DNA of 64,000 bases, from assembly GCA_030682575.1 (NCBI GenBank), contig JAUXNX010000019.1:1-64000 (forward strand). The letters are read 5' to 3'. Shown one piece after another: positions 26,651 to 35,026 of this stretch. The DNA is from Gammaproteobacteria bacterium. GTDB taxonomy: Bacteria; Pseudomonadota; Gammaproteobacteria; Pseudomonadales; Pseudohongiellaceae. The notes beneath the pieces are model-generated. The model searched no databases, was not told where the DNA came from, and saw only the letters and a list, made by a program, of their open reading frames with translations. Position 1 is the first letter of the stretch; each line of letters starts with the position of its first letter. Position numbers and translations under genes: made by a program.

Positions 26651-26655
26651 GAGCC

Positions 26656-27195
26656 ATGAATATTTCAACCGCACTGAAACGACTGAATTCCTGGGACAAG
26701 CAGGGCCGCTTCATATTTACGCGTGCAGACCTGGCCAAGATTTTCCATGAGGACGGTCCCCGTGCTTTCAAGGCGGGATTGCAGCGCCTGGTGGCCGACG
26801 AGATTCTGCTGCGCCCGGTGCGGGGAGTGTACTTCTATGCCCTGAGTCAGAGCCAGGGCGACGACACCATTGAGCTCATTGCCAGAGCACTGCGCCGGGG
26901 CGAATACAACTATGTCAGCCTGGAGTCAGCCTTGAGCGAATACGGGGTGATCTCCCAGATTCCGGTGGACCGACTCACTGTGGTGACCACAGGGCGTAAA
27001 GGCGAGTATCCGACACCTTTTGGCACCATCGAGTTTACCCACACCAAGCGCCGGCCCGTAGATATCCTGCTCGGTGTCCGGGAAGTGGGCCGGCCCCTGA
27101 AGCTGGCCACTGCGGCGGTCGCCTGGCGTGATCTGAAAAGAGTGGGCAGAAACACCCATCTGGTCAATGAACAGGAACTGGCACTCCATGGCTGA
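26656..27195 (+). CDS. abiEi: AbiEi-type antitoxin
   Basis: This 179-aa protein has an N-terminal winged-helix region (FTRADLAKIFHEDGPRAFKA...LVADEILLRPVRGVYFYA). A C-terminal antitoxin domain follows (YNYVSLESALSEYGVISQIP, TPFGTIEFTHTKRRP). It matches the AbiEi half of type IV toxin-antitoxin pairs, which repress transcription and counteract AbiEii. It overlaps the toxin gene by 8 bases. It is divergent from the adaptor operon and part of the inferred insertion. Confidence 0.88.
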   Translation: MNISTALKRLNSWDKQGRFIFTRADLAKIFHEDGPRAFKAGLQRLVADEILLRPVRGVYFYALSQSQGDDTIELIARALRRGEYNYVSLESALSEYGVISQIPVDRLTVVTTGRKGEYPTPFGTIEFTHTKRRPVDILLGVREVGRPLKLATAAVAWRDLKRVGRNTHLVNEQELALHG

Positions 27196-28090
27196 ATTGA
27201 TCAATAAAGCGGATTTCGAGCGTCTGACCACGCTTGCCATGAGCGATCCCGGACGCGCGCATATGCGGCCGGTGATCCAGAAAGAGCTGCTGCACTACGA
27301 TATTCTCTACTGTCTGGATAATGCTGGCCTGCTGGATCAGTTGACCTTTCAGGGTGGTACTTCGCTGCGCCTGTGTCACGGCTCGCCACGTTTCAGCGAG
27401 GATCTGGATTTTGTCGGTGGCAAGGACTTCAGTCGACAACAGCTTGAGCCCATCAAGGAGTGTATCGAACACTACATTGGCCAACGCTACGGACTACTGG
27501 TCAGTGTCAAGGAACCACGGGAGCTGAAACATGAGCGCGAATACGCCGATCTGAAAATCGATAAATGGCAGATTTCTCTCGTGACCTCCCAGCAACTGAA
27601 ACACATTCCTCAGCAACGCATCAAGGTGGAGGTTGCCAACATCGAGGCCTATTCCCGCGAACCAAAGGCTTTGCAGCTCAATTACAATTTTTTGCCCGAA
27701 GGCTACGGCGACACCCTGGTGCTGACGGAAACTCTGGACGAAATCATGGCCGACAAGCTGGTATCACTGGTGAACACCACCGGTTATGTGCGCAATCGGG
27801 ACATCTGGGACCTGCGCTGGCTGAAGCAACAGGGCGCAGAACTACGGACGGACTGGGTGACCAATAAAATCCGCGATTACCGCATCGACGACTACCCCGG
27901 CAAGCTGGCGCGCATGATCGAGCGCCTGCCGGAGATCATCGAGGGAGAGGTGTTTCAACGCGAGATATTGCGCTTTGTTCCTCAGGAGGTGGCGGAACGC
28001 ACTCTCAAGAAACCCAAGTTCAATCAGTTTCTGACCACAGAGGTCTCTGGTCTTTTAGAACAGGTGCAGGTGTCCTTGTCCGCGACCTGA
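27188..28090 (+). CDS. abiEii: AbiEii/AbiGii-type nucleotidyltransferase toxin
   Basis: This 300-aa nucleotidyltransferase-fold protein has the core motif GGTSLRLCHGSPRFSEDLDF, containing the Gly-Ser and Asp-x-Asp positions of the DUF1814 family. A later conserved segment (ETLDEIMADKLVSLV...NRDIWDLRWLKQQG) also fits. The family transfers nucleotides to tRNA or other targets and causes abortive infection. ATG 27188 is preferred because AGGAA lies upstream; an ATG at 27167 lacks a site. The gene looks intact. Confidence 0.9.
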   Translation: MAELINKADFERLTTLAMSDPGRAHMRPVIQKELLHYDILYCLDNAGLLDQLTFQGGTSLRLCHGSPRFSEDLDFVGGKDFSRQQLEPIKECIEHYIGQRYGLLVSVKEPRELKHEREYADLKIDKWQISLVTSQQLKHIPQQRIKVEVANIEAYSREPKALQLNYNFLPEGYGDTLVLTETLDEIMADKLVSLVNTTGYVRNRDIWDLRWLKQQGAELRTDWVTNKIRDYRIDDYPGKLARMIERLPEIIEGEVFQREILRFVPQEVAERTLKKPKFNQFLTTEVSGLLEQVQVSLSAT

Positions 28091-28114
28091 TTGAACAAGT
28101 CCAGAGTACGGAGA

Positions 28115-28140
28115 AAAAATATGAACTCGTTGATCAGTAG
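28115..28140 (+). repeat. 26-bp direct repeat, right copy (HK1 5' end)
   Basis: This is an exact copy of 19008-19033. Here it supplies the start codon and first codons of HK1. GGAG lies just upstream at 28110-28113. Confidence 0.9.
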
Positions 28141-29488
28141 TCTGAAGGGGCACCGCGGCCAGGCGATCTTCTCCGTTGGATTCCTCGTACTCGCGATTTT
28201 CCTGTTCTGCTACAGCATTCTCAGCACAGAATGGGTGGGTACGCCGATCCTTTGTGCGTTCGTCATCATTCTGATCACGTTGAACCTGATGCGCATGACA
28301 GAGCGCAGCAACGAGAACTTCACGCAGTTCATCAACAACATTTCCCACAACGATTTCTCCAGTACCACGTCACACTCCAATGCGGAAACCACGGCGCAGA
28401 GATTCGTGGAGGCTCAGCGGACTCTGCTTGAGAAGTACCGCAAATTGAAGGCGGATCGCTCTGCCCAGCACGAGTATCTCCACCTGGTCGTCGAGCATGT
28501 GGACACCGCGCTGGTGTGCTTCGACGAGACCGGCAATATTGAGATCATCAACCAGGCCGCGAAGGAACTGCTGAAGAGTCGCTACATCAACACGCTTTCC
28601 AGAATAGAGACCATCAGCCCAGCACTGGCAGACGCACTGCAGCAATTGAAGGCGGGCGAGAATCGCGTACTGAAGATCAGCCTCGGCAACGAGCCCGTGC
28701 AACTGATACTCGCGGCCACTGAGTTCCGACTGCTCGACAGGGATCACAAACTGGTCTCCATGCAGAACATTCAATCAGCGTTGGACGAAAAGGAAATCGA
28801 AAGTTGGCAGAAACTGATCAAGGTGCTGACCCACGAGATCATGAACTCGATGACGCCGATTGTGTCGCTCAGCAACCATTTGGAGAGCGTGGTGCACGAC
28901 AGCGAAGTGACAGAACACGGAGTGAGAACTGACGCGGAGCAGCACCGGGACATCGTGCAGGGCATAGAGACCATTGCGGCGCGCAGTCAGGGGCTGTTGC
29001 GATTTGTGCAAGCGTATCGATCCCTCAGCAATCTGCCCAGGCCCAATCTTGCGGATATCAGTGTGGAGAGTCTGTTTCAACGCATGGCAACGCTGCTGGA
29101 GGAACGCTTCGCCAGTGCAGGTATCGCGTTTCATTTCAGCGTCAAACCCCAGACCTTGAGTGTCGCCGCCGACATCAATCTCGTTGAGCAGATACTCTTG
29201 AACCTGCTCAACAACGCCATTGATGCAGTCGCTGAGATAAGCGCACCCCGCATTGATCTGACTGCGTTCAAGCATGAGCATGGCAAGACCATCATTCAAG
29301 TGACCGACAACGGTTGCGGCATCAGCAAAAGCTGCATCGATGACATCTTCACGCCTTTCTTCACCACGAAGGAGACCGGCACTGGAGTCGGGCTGAGTCT
29401 GTCGCGACAATTGGCGAGGCTCAACCATGCGTCACTGACAGTGAGCAGTACCGAGGGGAAGGGCAGTAGTTTTCAGTTGGGGTTTTGA
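28121..29488 (+). CDS. Membrane sensor histidine kinase (HK1)
   Basis: This 455-aa kinase has two close N-terminal membrane helices (FSVGFLVLAIFLFCYSIL and VGTPILCAFVIILITLNLM). A helical linker, a PAS-like domain (about 115-215) and a histidine box with His238 (LTHEIMNSMTPIVSL) follow. The ATPase domain shows N-box LLNLLNNAIDAV, DNGCGI and GTGVGLSLSRQL. Such HEIMNS kinases commonly pair with NtrC-type regulators. Its first 20 bases duplicate the end of RR1, which identifies RR1 as the probable original partner. It is convergent with the ATPase at 29562 and separated from it by a strong hairpin. Confidence 0.92.
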   Translation: MNSLISSLKGHRGQAIFSVGFLVLAIFLFCYSILSTEWVGTPILCAFVIILITLNLMRMTERSNENFTQFINNISHNDFSSTTSHSNAETTAQRFVEAQRTLLEKYRKLKADRSAQHEYLHLVVEHVDTALVCFDETGNIEIINQAAKELLKSRYINTLSRIETISPALADALQQLKAGENRVLKISLGNEPVQLILAATEFRLLDRDHKLVSMQNIQSALDEKEIESWQKLIKVLTHEIMNSMTPIVSLSNHLESVVHDSEVTEHGVRTDAEQHRDIVQGIETIAARSQGLLRFVQAYRSLSNLPRPNLADISVESLFQRMATLLEERFASAGIAFHFSVKPQTLSVAADINLVEQILLNLLNNAIDAVAEISAPRIDLTAFKHEHGKTIIQVTDNGCGISKSCIDDIFTPFFTTKETGTGVGLSLSRQLARLNHASLTVSSTEGKGSSFQLGF

Positions 29489-29516
29489 ACAACCCACAAA
29501 CGGAATCATTTCAACG

Positions 29517-29553
29517 CCTTGAAAATCCCGCACGTGAAGCGGGATTTTCAAGG
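29517..29553. terminator. Bidirectional hairpin between HK1 and ATPase
   Basis: CCTTGAAAATCCCGC and GCGGGATTTTCAAGG form a perfect 15-bp stem with a 7-nt loop. It lies between two convergent genes. The A/T-rich outer stem can supply U-rich tails in both directions. Confidence 0.8.
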
Positions 29554-29561
29554 CTGACACG

Positions 29562-30236
29562 CTACACCTCACTCACAATCCGCCCATCCAGCACCCGCAC
29601 AATCCTCTTCCCCACCGCCGCATCTTCCGGCGAGTGCGTCACCATCACAATCGTCGTGCCCTCGTTGTTGAGCGTGCTGAGAATCTTCATCACCTCGGCG
29701 CCGTGCTCGCTGTCCAGGTTACCCGTCGGTTCGTCAGCAAGAATGAGATTCGGGGAATTGACAATGGCACGCGCGACCGCGACTCGCTGCTGCTGACCAC
29801 CGGAAAGCTGCTGCGGAAAGTGCTTCATGCGGTGCGACATGTTCATCCGCTCCAGCACCGCTTCGACTTTGGACTTGCGCTCGGAAGCAGGTGTCTTCGT
29901 ATAAATCAGCGGCAGCTCGACGTTCTCATACACAGTGAGTTCGTCGATGAGATTGAAACTCTGGAACACGAAGCCGATGTTCTGCTTGCGCAGCATCGCG
30001 CGCTCGCGCTCGGAGTATGACGATACCTCCTCGTCGAGAAACCAGTACTTGCCGTCATCGGGATTGTCGATCAATCCGAGGATGTTCAGCAGCGTGGACT
30101 TGCCACAACCAGACGGTCCCATGATGGATGTGAACTCGCCTTTCTCGATGGTGAGGTTGATGGAATCCAGTGCAGTGGTCTCCACTTCGTCGGTGCGAAA
30201 CAGTTTCGAAAGTCCTTCTGTCTTGATGATCGCCAT
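29562..30236 (-). CDS. ABC transporter ATPase, near-duplicate of 6428-7111
   Basis: This 224-aa ATPase is almost the same as the one at 6428-7111. Walker A GPSGCGKST, LSGGQQQR and ILADEPTGNLDS are identical, and about a dozen substitutions are spread along the protein. DNA similarity extends through the coding region. It is the second gene after the permease 30279-32744. The near-identity suggests a recent duplication or gene conversion, while the neighbouring permeases are much more diverged. Confidence 0.94.
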   Translation of the reverse strand: MAIIKTEGLSKLFRTDEVETTALDSINLTIEKGEFTSIMGPSGCGKSTLLNILGLIDNPDDGKYWFLDEEVSSYSERERAMLRKQNIGFVFQSFNLIDELTVYENVELPLIYTKTPASERKSKVEAVLERMNMSHRMKHFPQQLSGGQQQRVAVARAIVNSPNLILADEPTGNLDSEHGAEVMKILSTLNNEGTTIVMVTHSPEDAAVGKRIVRVLDGRIVSEV

Positions 30237-30278
30237 GAGTAGTCCCCAGTATTGTTTTCTTGTCGTTTTGATTGATCG

Positions 30279-32744
30279 TTATTCGTAACGCAGTGAGCGC
30301 ACCGGATCGGAGTTGGCCGTCCGATAACATTGTGAAGCAACTGTGACGAAGGCCATGATGGCCACTCCGGCAGTCACCCCCACATACCATGTGATTGGAA
30401 AGGATGCCCGTGCCGAGAAGGTACTGTAGAGCAGGTCCACGCAGTACCAGGCGACCGGCCAGGCAAGCAGACAGGCAATGACTACCGGCCTGACGAAATC
30501 CCATGTCAGCAACATGACAATGGTGGTCGAACTGGCACCAAGCACCTTGCGCACACCGACTTCCTTGGTGCGTCTTGCAGTGGCGTATGACGCAAGCGCG
30601 TACAGGCCCAGCGCAGCGATGATGATGGTGATCACTGCAGCAATCAGCGAGGCCATGCTCAGACCATTATTGCGCTCCACGATCATGTCGTTGAGTGACA
30701 GGGAATAGACTTCACGCCTGATCGGATTGCCGCCGCGATGTCTCTCCCAAACCGTGTCGATGTGACTGAGAGCCGCCTGCATCTGCAAAGGCTCAACGCG
30801 AATGTGCAGCGCACGTTGTGGTGTCTGCATGCCGATCAGAATGCCGATGGAGCGTTGATCACTCTCCATGCCGCTGCTGACCATGAAGCGTTTGATCACG
30901 CCTATCACGCGATAGTTGATCGATCCAGCCGAAATCAGTTCACCAATTGCCGCTTCAGGGGACTCCAACCCGAAGCGACGCGCAGTCAGGTCGGTGATTA
31001 CGATGCCGTAGGTTTGACCGGATTCCCTCTCCCCGGGCGGTGGCAGAAAGTCTGCCTGGAAATCTTCGGAGAACGTGCGTCCGGCCAGGAGCTCAAACCC
31101 GTAAGTTTCAGTGAACCCCGCACTGACATTGCCATAGACAATACTCACGGTCGCATTGGGATCGCCGCGCGTCAACCGCCACTGGGTCAGCGATGACGAG
31201 CCGGGTGGAAAGAAATTGGCAGCCGCGATGGAGCGCACTCCAGGATGCTGCAGAATCTCATCGCGCATCGCGTTGTAGTTGAAGGCTTCCGGCTCCTGCG
31301 GGCTGAAGCGGGAATCGAGTATCACAAGATTTTCCTTGTCGAAACCCACGTCCATTTCCTGCAGATGGTTGATCTGCACATAGGTGGCTATCGCCAGCAG
31401 GATCAGTGCCGTGGATATGGTGAACTGCGATGCCGTCACTCCTGCTCTGAGAAGACGACTGCTGCGGCCACGGGGAATGCTTCTCTTCAGTGTCAACGCC
31501 GCCTCTACCTTCGAGAGTGAGAGGGATGGGAAAATGCCCGCAATCAATCCTGTGACTAGAATCAGCCCCAGCAGCGCGACTGCAAGGGAAGACTGGAACA
31601 TATCGGAGAACACGAACTCGGTAGCAGTCAGATTCGTGTACACCGGAATGGCCAGATACACAATCGGCAGAGCCACCAGCAATGCGACCAGAGTCAGCAG
31701 CAGCGACTCAAGCAGAAACTGCAGCACGATGTCGCGACGTGTTGCGCCCAACGCCTTGCGCACGCCGATTTCCTTCGCCCGCTGCGTGATCTGCGACAAC
31801 GAGAGGTTGACGTAGTTGATGCAGGACGACGCCAGGATCAGCAGAGAGAACAGGATCAGTCCTGTCAATACTGTCTTGTCCCGCGTGTTCTCCGGCGAAG
31901 CAAAGTTGTCGAACGGATTGAGGTACATCTCGGTGACCGGTTGCAGCGAAAGATCAAAGTCGAGAGCTGCCGCCAGCGCCGTGAAATCATCCGGCATGTG
32001 GCGGTCGAAGAAGGCTGGCATATTGTCTCGGAACCACTGTGGGTCCGTTCCCGGCGGCAGAACCATGAAGGTTTCGGAGCCACCAAATGTCAACCAACTG
32101 TTGCCACCCATGAACTCCTGGCCGAAGCGCTGCACACCGGTGGCGTGTGACACGACAATCTCCATACGGTGCGTGGCGTTGATCGGCTGATCCTTGATCA
32201 AGCCTGTTATGCGCAAATCAGTCGCTCCATCGAGGGTGAGCACCTGTCCTACGGGATTCTCGCGCCCGAAATACTTCAATGCCGCGGCCTCGGAAATGAT
32301 TGCCGTATTGGGTTCGACGAGCGCAGAGGCCGCGTCTCCTTCAATGAATTCGAAATCGAAGATGACAGGCGCGTCCGGCTCAGCCCAGACAAATGTGTTC
32401 TGAGCTGATTCGTTATTGCGCGTGAACACGCCACCGTTGTAACGGATCCTGGCCAGATAGGGAATCTGCGCGCCGAAGTCAGCGCGCAGATGCGTTGCCT
32501 GGGAGTCGGAGGATGATGCTGTGCGATACGGCAGATTGATCTCCCGCATTTTCATATGCGTCAACATCCGGTAAGTGTTCTGCCAGTTGTCGATATGGAA
32601 GTTGGATGTCTGCACGAACTGCACATGCATCACCACCAGAATACTGGCGGCGAGCCCGAGCGCGAGACTCAATACCTTGATTGCGGAAAATACCGGCTGC
32701 TTGCGCATGGCATGCAGCGCTGTGGAAAGATAACTTAAGAACAT
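30279..32744 (-). CDS. MacB/FtsX-type ABC permease, 821 aa (operon 4)
   Basis: This large FtsX-type permease has an N-terminal helix (VLSLALGLAASILVVMHV) and a periplasmic domain. A central block with QRAKEIGVRKALGATRRD, a second periplasmic domain and C-terminal helices with RRTKEVGVRKVLGASSTT follow. It is the sister of the permease at 8526-10994. It is followed by its ATPase 42 bp downstream and has no adaptor beside it. A sigma-54 type promoter lies about 115 bp upstream. Confidence 0.92.
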   Translation of the reverse strand: MFLSYLSTALHAMRKQPVFSAIKVLSLALGLAASILVVMHVQFVQTSNFHIDNWQNTYRMLTHMKMREINLPYRTASSSDSQATHLRADFGAQIPYLARIRYNGGVFTRNNESAQNTFVWAEPDAPVIFDFEFIEGDAASALVEPNTAIISEAAALKYFGRENPVGQVLTLDGATDLRITGLIKDQPINATHRMEIVVSHATGVQRFGQEFMGGNSWLTFGGSETFMVLPPGTDPQWFRDNMPAFFDRHMPDDFTALAAALDFDLSLQPVTEMYLNPFDNFASPENTRDKTVLTGLILFSLLILASSCINYVNLSLSQITQRAKEIGVRKALGATRRDIVLQFLLESLLLTLVALLVALPIVYLAIPVYTNLTATEFVFSDMFQSSLAVALLGLILVTGLIAGIFPSLSLSKVEAALTLKRSIPRGRSSRLLRAGVTASQFTISTALILLAIATYVQINHLQEMDVGFDKENLVILDSRFSPQEPEAFNYNAMRDEILQHPGVRSIAAANFFPPGSSSLTQWRLTRGDPNATVSIVYGNVSAGFTETYGFELLAGRTFSEDFQADFLPPPGERESGQTYGIVITDLTARRFGLESPEAAIGELISAGSINYRVIGVIKRFMVSSGMESDQRSIGILIGMQTPQRALHIRVEPLQMQAALSHIDTVWERHRGGNPIRREVYSLSLNDMIVERNNGLSMASLIAAVITIIIAALGLYALASYATARRTKEVGVRKVLGASSTTIVMLLTWDFVRPVVIACLLAWPVAWYCVDLLYSTFSARASFPITWYVGVTAGVAIMAFVTVASQCYRTANSDPVRSLRYE

Positions 32745-32857
32745 GGGGAAGCTCTCGAGGTTAAAAACGCGAGTTCAGTAGCACGAAGTCAGCAACAAGG
32801 GGAGGGACTTATGGGATCGGGATTATGGAACACTACATCCTGCCAATGACGCTCCGT

Positions 32858-32873
32858 TGCCAGAAAGGTACCA
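32858..32873 (-). promoter_or_regulatory. Sigma-54-like promoter for operon 4
   Basis: On the minus strand the site reads TGGTACCTTTCTGGCA, with GG and GC spaced 12 bp and TGGTAC as in the other promoters. At the expected operator distance (32937-32953) only a right half site CGGAACG is seen. Otherwise the 365 bp between 32745 and 33109 holds nothing I can support. Confidence 0.5.
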
Positions 32874-33109
32874 CAAAGATCATGGGGTGAAAGCAAGAAT
32901 CTCCGGAGACACCATAGGACACACATCGTTTTCACAGCATTTTCGACGGAACGAATTCAATTGCCGTCAGAGCACGGCGGCCACTGATCGGCCCACACGG
33001 GAATGGTATGTGTTCGGGGCTGCCATGTGTGGCGTATGCCGACTTGTCTGTGCTACCGTGCCCCCTCGTCTTTCAGCCTTCCCCTGCATCCAGCACCAGA
33101 GAATTCCTC

Positions 33110-34042
33110 ATGAGCGACATCATTCTTCATCACTATCCCGCCTCTCCCTTCGCAGAGAAAATCCGCTGCATCCTTGGCGCGAAACAGCTCAGTTGGAAGT
33201 CGGTCATCATCCCCCGCATCATGCCCAAACCGGATGTAGTGGCGTTGACAGGCGGGTATCGCAAGACGCCGATCCTGCAGATTGGCGCCAACATCATCTG
33301 TGACACTGCACTGATCGCCCGCAAACTCAACGCCATGGCGCCAATGCCGGACCTCTACCCCTCCCATGCGGGTATGAGCGTCGAAGCTATCGCAGCCTGG
33401 GCAGACGCAGCACTGTTCCAGGCAGCCGTACCACTGGCCTTTCTGCCCGAAGTGCTGGCCCAGACCTACGCGGGACGAGAAGCAGAGATGCAGGCATTTG
33501 TGGCTGACCGCGCGGCCATGCGCAAGGGCTCGCCCTCGCCGCGATTGCCACTGACCGAGGCAAAGAACAACTTCACGCTGTTCATCAATAATCTGGAAAA
33601 GCAGCTCGCCCTGGGCAGCGCCTTCCTTTTTGGCAATTCACCGACTATCGCCGATTTCTCCGTCTACCACCCGCTGTGGTTCATTGCCACCAAACCTGTG
33701 GTGGGTGAAATCTTCAACGCCTATCCGAACATCCAGCAGTGGATGACCAACATCCAGGCGCTGGGTCACGGGCACAGCACCGAGATCACCAGCGCTGAAG
33801 CATTGGCGATTGCCAGTGGATCGAAGGTGGTCATCAGTGGCGAAGGCTCCGCGCTCCCCGAGCTCAAGCCCGGCGATACCATCGTCGCCTGCCCCACGGA
33901 CTACGGCATGGACCCGGTACAGGGCACGTTGCTGTACTGCAATGAGCATGAAGTCGTCCTTGCGCGCAAGGATGAACGAGCGGGGAATGTCGCCGTGCAT
34001 TTTCCTCGCGCGAACTACTCCATCAAGAAAGCGGAATCCTGA
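33110..34042 (+). CDS. Glutathione S-transferase-like protein with C-terminal extension
   Basis: This 310-aa protein starts with a thioredoxin-like GST domain (LHHYPASPFAEKIRCILGAK, then GYRKTPILQIGANIICDT, about 1-80). An all-helical GST C-terminal domain follows (about 95-225, FLFGNSPTIADFSVYHPLWF). The last 80 residues add a small beta-rich part (LKPGDTIVACPTDYGMDPVQG...NYSIKK) not found in standard GSTs. ATG 33110 matches the GST N terminus; the frame opens 34 codons earlier. The substrate is unknown. Confidence 0.8.
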   Translation: MSDIILHHYPASPFAEKIRCILGAKQLSWKSVIIPRIMPKPDVVALTGGYRKTPILQIGANIICDTALIARKLNAMAPMPDLYPSHAGMSVEAIAAWADAALFQAAVPLAFLPEVLAQTYAGREAEMQAFVADRAAMRKGSPSPRLPLTEAKNNFTLFINNLEKQLALGSAFLFGNSPTIADFSVYHPLWFIATKPVVGEIFNAYPNIQQWMTNIQALGHGHSTEITSAEALAIASGSKVVISGEGSALPELKPGDTIVACPTDYGMDPVQGTLLYCNEHEVVLARKDERAGNVAVHFPRANYSIKKAES

Positions 34043-34074
34043 AGCAAGACAAAGGTAAGCCTGGGTCTTGCTTC
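34041..34074 (+). terminator. Hairpin after the GST-like gene
   Basis: GAAGCAAGAC pairs with GTCTTGCTTC over 10 bp around a 14-nt loop, starting at the stop codon region. No clear T-tract follows, so terminator function is likely but not certain. Confidence 0.45.
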
Positions 34075-34146
34075 GGGAGCATCTCAAATACGAGATCATT
34101 GAGGAGTAGTCAGGGCTGCTCTTTCAATTTCGCCCTGGCGTCAATA

Positions 34147-34174
34147 CATCGCGAGCGGGGCTCGCTCCCACGAC
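34147..34174. repeat. REP-like palindrome
   Basis: GCGAGCGGGGCTCGC followed by TCCCACGAC is a classic pseudomonad-style REP core. It lies downstream of both flanking convergent genes. Confidence 0.6.
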
Positions 34175-34180
34175 ACTCAA

Positions 34181-35026
34181 TTACGCACTCCTGCGAGTGA
34201 GTGTGCCATTGCGATAATCGCTCAACGCCTGCTCGATCTCTTCACGGCTGTTCATCACGAACGGGCCGTAGTGCACGATCGGTTCGCCGATGGGTTTGCC
34301 GGAGATCAACAGCACACGGGCCGCGTCTGTTGTCTTGATCTCAACACTGCCGCCCTGTCTGGACAGACGCGCGAGTCGTGACTTTGCAACGACAGTGCCA
34401 TTGACTTCCGCACTGCCCTCGTACACGTACACCATCACTGTGTTGCCATCCGGCACAGCGAACGTCTCGGCATAAGGTGCCTTGTCGATTACTATGTCCA
34501 GATAGATCGGCTCGGTGACATCCTTGTTGATATGCCCCTGCAAATTGTCGAGTGATCCCGCGATCGCCTTGATGTAGCCACCCTCGCGCTGGTATACCGG
34601 AATATCCTTCGCGGAGATATCGCTGTACGAAGCCGGTTGCATCTTGTCCTTCGCGGCGAGGTTCAGCCACAACTGAAAACCACGCATGCGCCCTTCCTTC
34701 TGCTGCGGCATCTCGGAGTGAATGATTCCAGACCCGGCCGTCATCCACTGCACGTCGCCATTCTTGAGCTCACCCACATTGCCCATGTGATCCTTGTGCT
34801 GCATGTGTCCATCCAGCATATAAGTCACCGTCTCGAACCCTCGGTGCGGGTGCGAGGGAAAACCACCAATGTAGTCACTGGATTCGTCAGAGCCGAATTC
34901 GTCCAGCATGAGGAAGGGATCGAAACGTGACAGCTCCTGCCCGCCAAATACGCGCATCAGTCTTACACCAGCGCCGTCCGAGGTGGCCTGTGCCACCAGG
35001 AGCTCTTCCACGCGTCTTGTGCTCAT
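34181..35026 (-). CDS. Pirin family protein
   Basis: This 281-aa bicupin of the pirin family has the N-terminal metal-binding signature (GGFPSHPHRGFETVTYML with His residues, then GDVQWMTAGSGIIHSEMP). A C-terminal pirin domain ends in GEPIVHYGPFVMNSREEI. Some pirins act as quercetinases and others as redox-sensing co-regulators. It follows the azoreductase gene with an ATGA overlap, so the two are co-translated. Regulation by the divergent LysR protein is likely from position. Confidence 0.93.
   Translation of the reverse strand: MSTRRVEELLVAQATSDGAGVRLMRVFGGQELSRFDPFLMLDEFGSDESSDYIGGFPSHPHRGFETVTYMLDGHMQHKDHMGNVGELKNGDVQWMTAGSGIIHSEMPQQKEGRMRGFQLWLNLAAKDKMQPASYSDISAKDIPVYQREGGYIKAIAGSLDNLQGHINKDVTEPIYLDIVIDKAPYAETFAVPDGNTVMVYVYEGSAEVNGTVVAKSRLARLSRQGGSVEIKTTDAARVLLISGKPIGEPIVHYGPFVMNSREEIEQALSDYRNGTLTRRSA

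Larger units (their letters stand above)
19034..28114. mobile_element. Inferred 9.1-kb insertion splitting RR1 and HK1
   Basis: The segment lies between two copies of a 26-bp perfect direct repeat that joins the end of RR1 to the start of HK1. It carries a complete second exporter system with its own two-component pair and an AbiEi/AbiEii module. No integrase, transposase or terminal inverted repeat is visible, so the mechanism is unknown and the element class is inferred. Confidence 0.55.

Noticed and set aside
19034-28114. Integrase-type element with att sites
   Set aside because: The 26-bp repeats could be read as att sites, but no integrase, excisionase or tRNA is present and the repeat is made of coding ends of RR1 and HK1. 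Junction duplication by insertion fits better.
32937-32953. Full RR1 operator upstream of operon 4
   Set aside because: Only the right half (CGGAACG) agrees with the consensus and the left arm does not match. I keep the promoter but not the operator.
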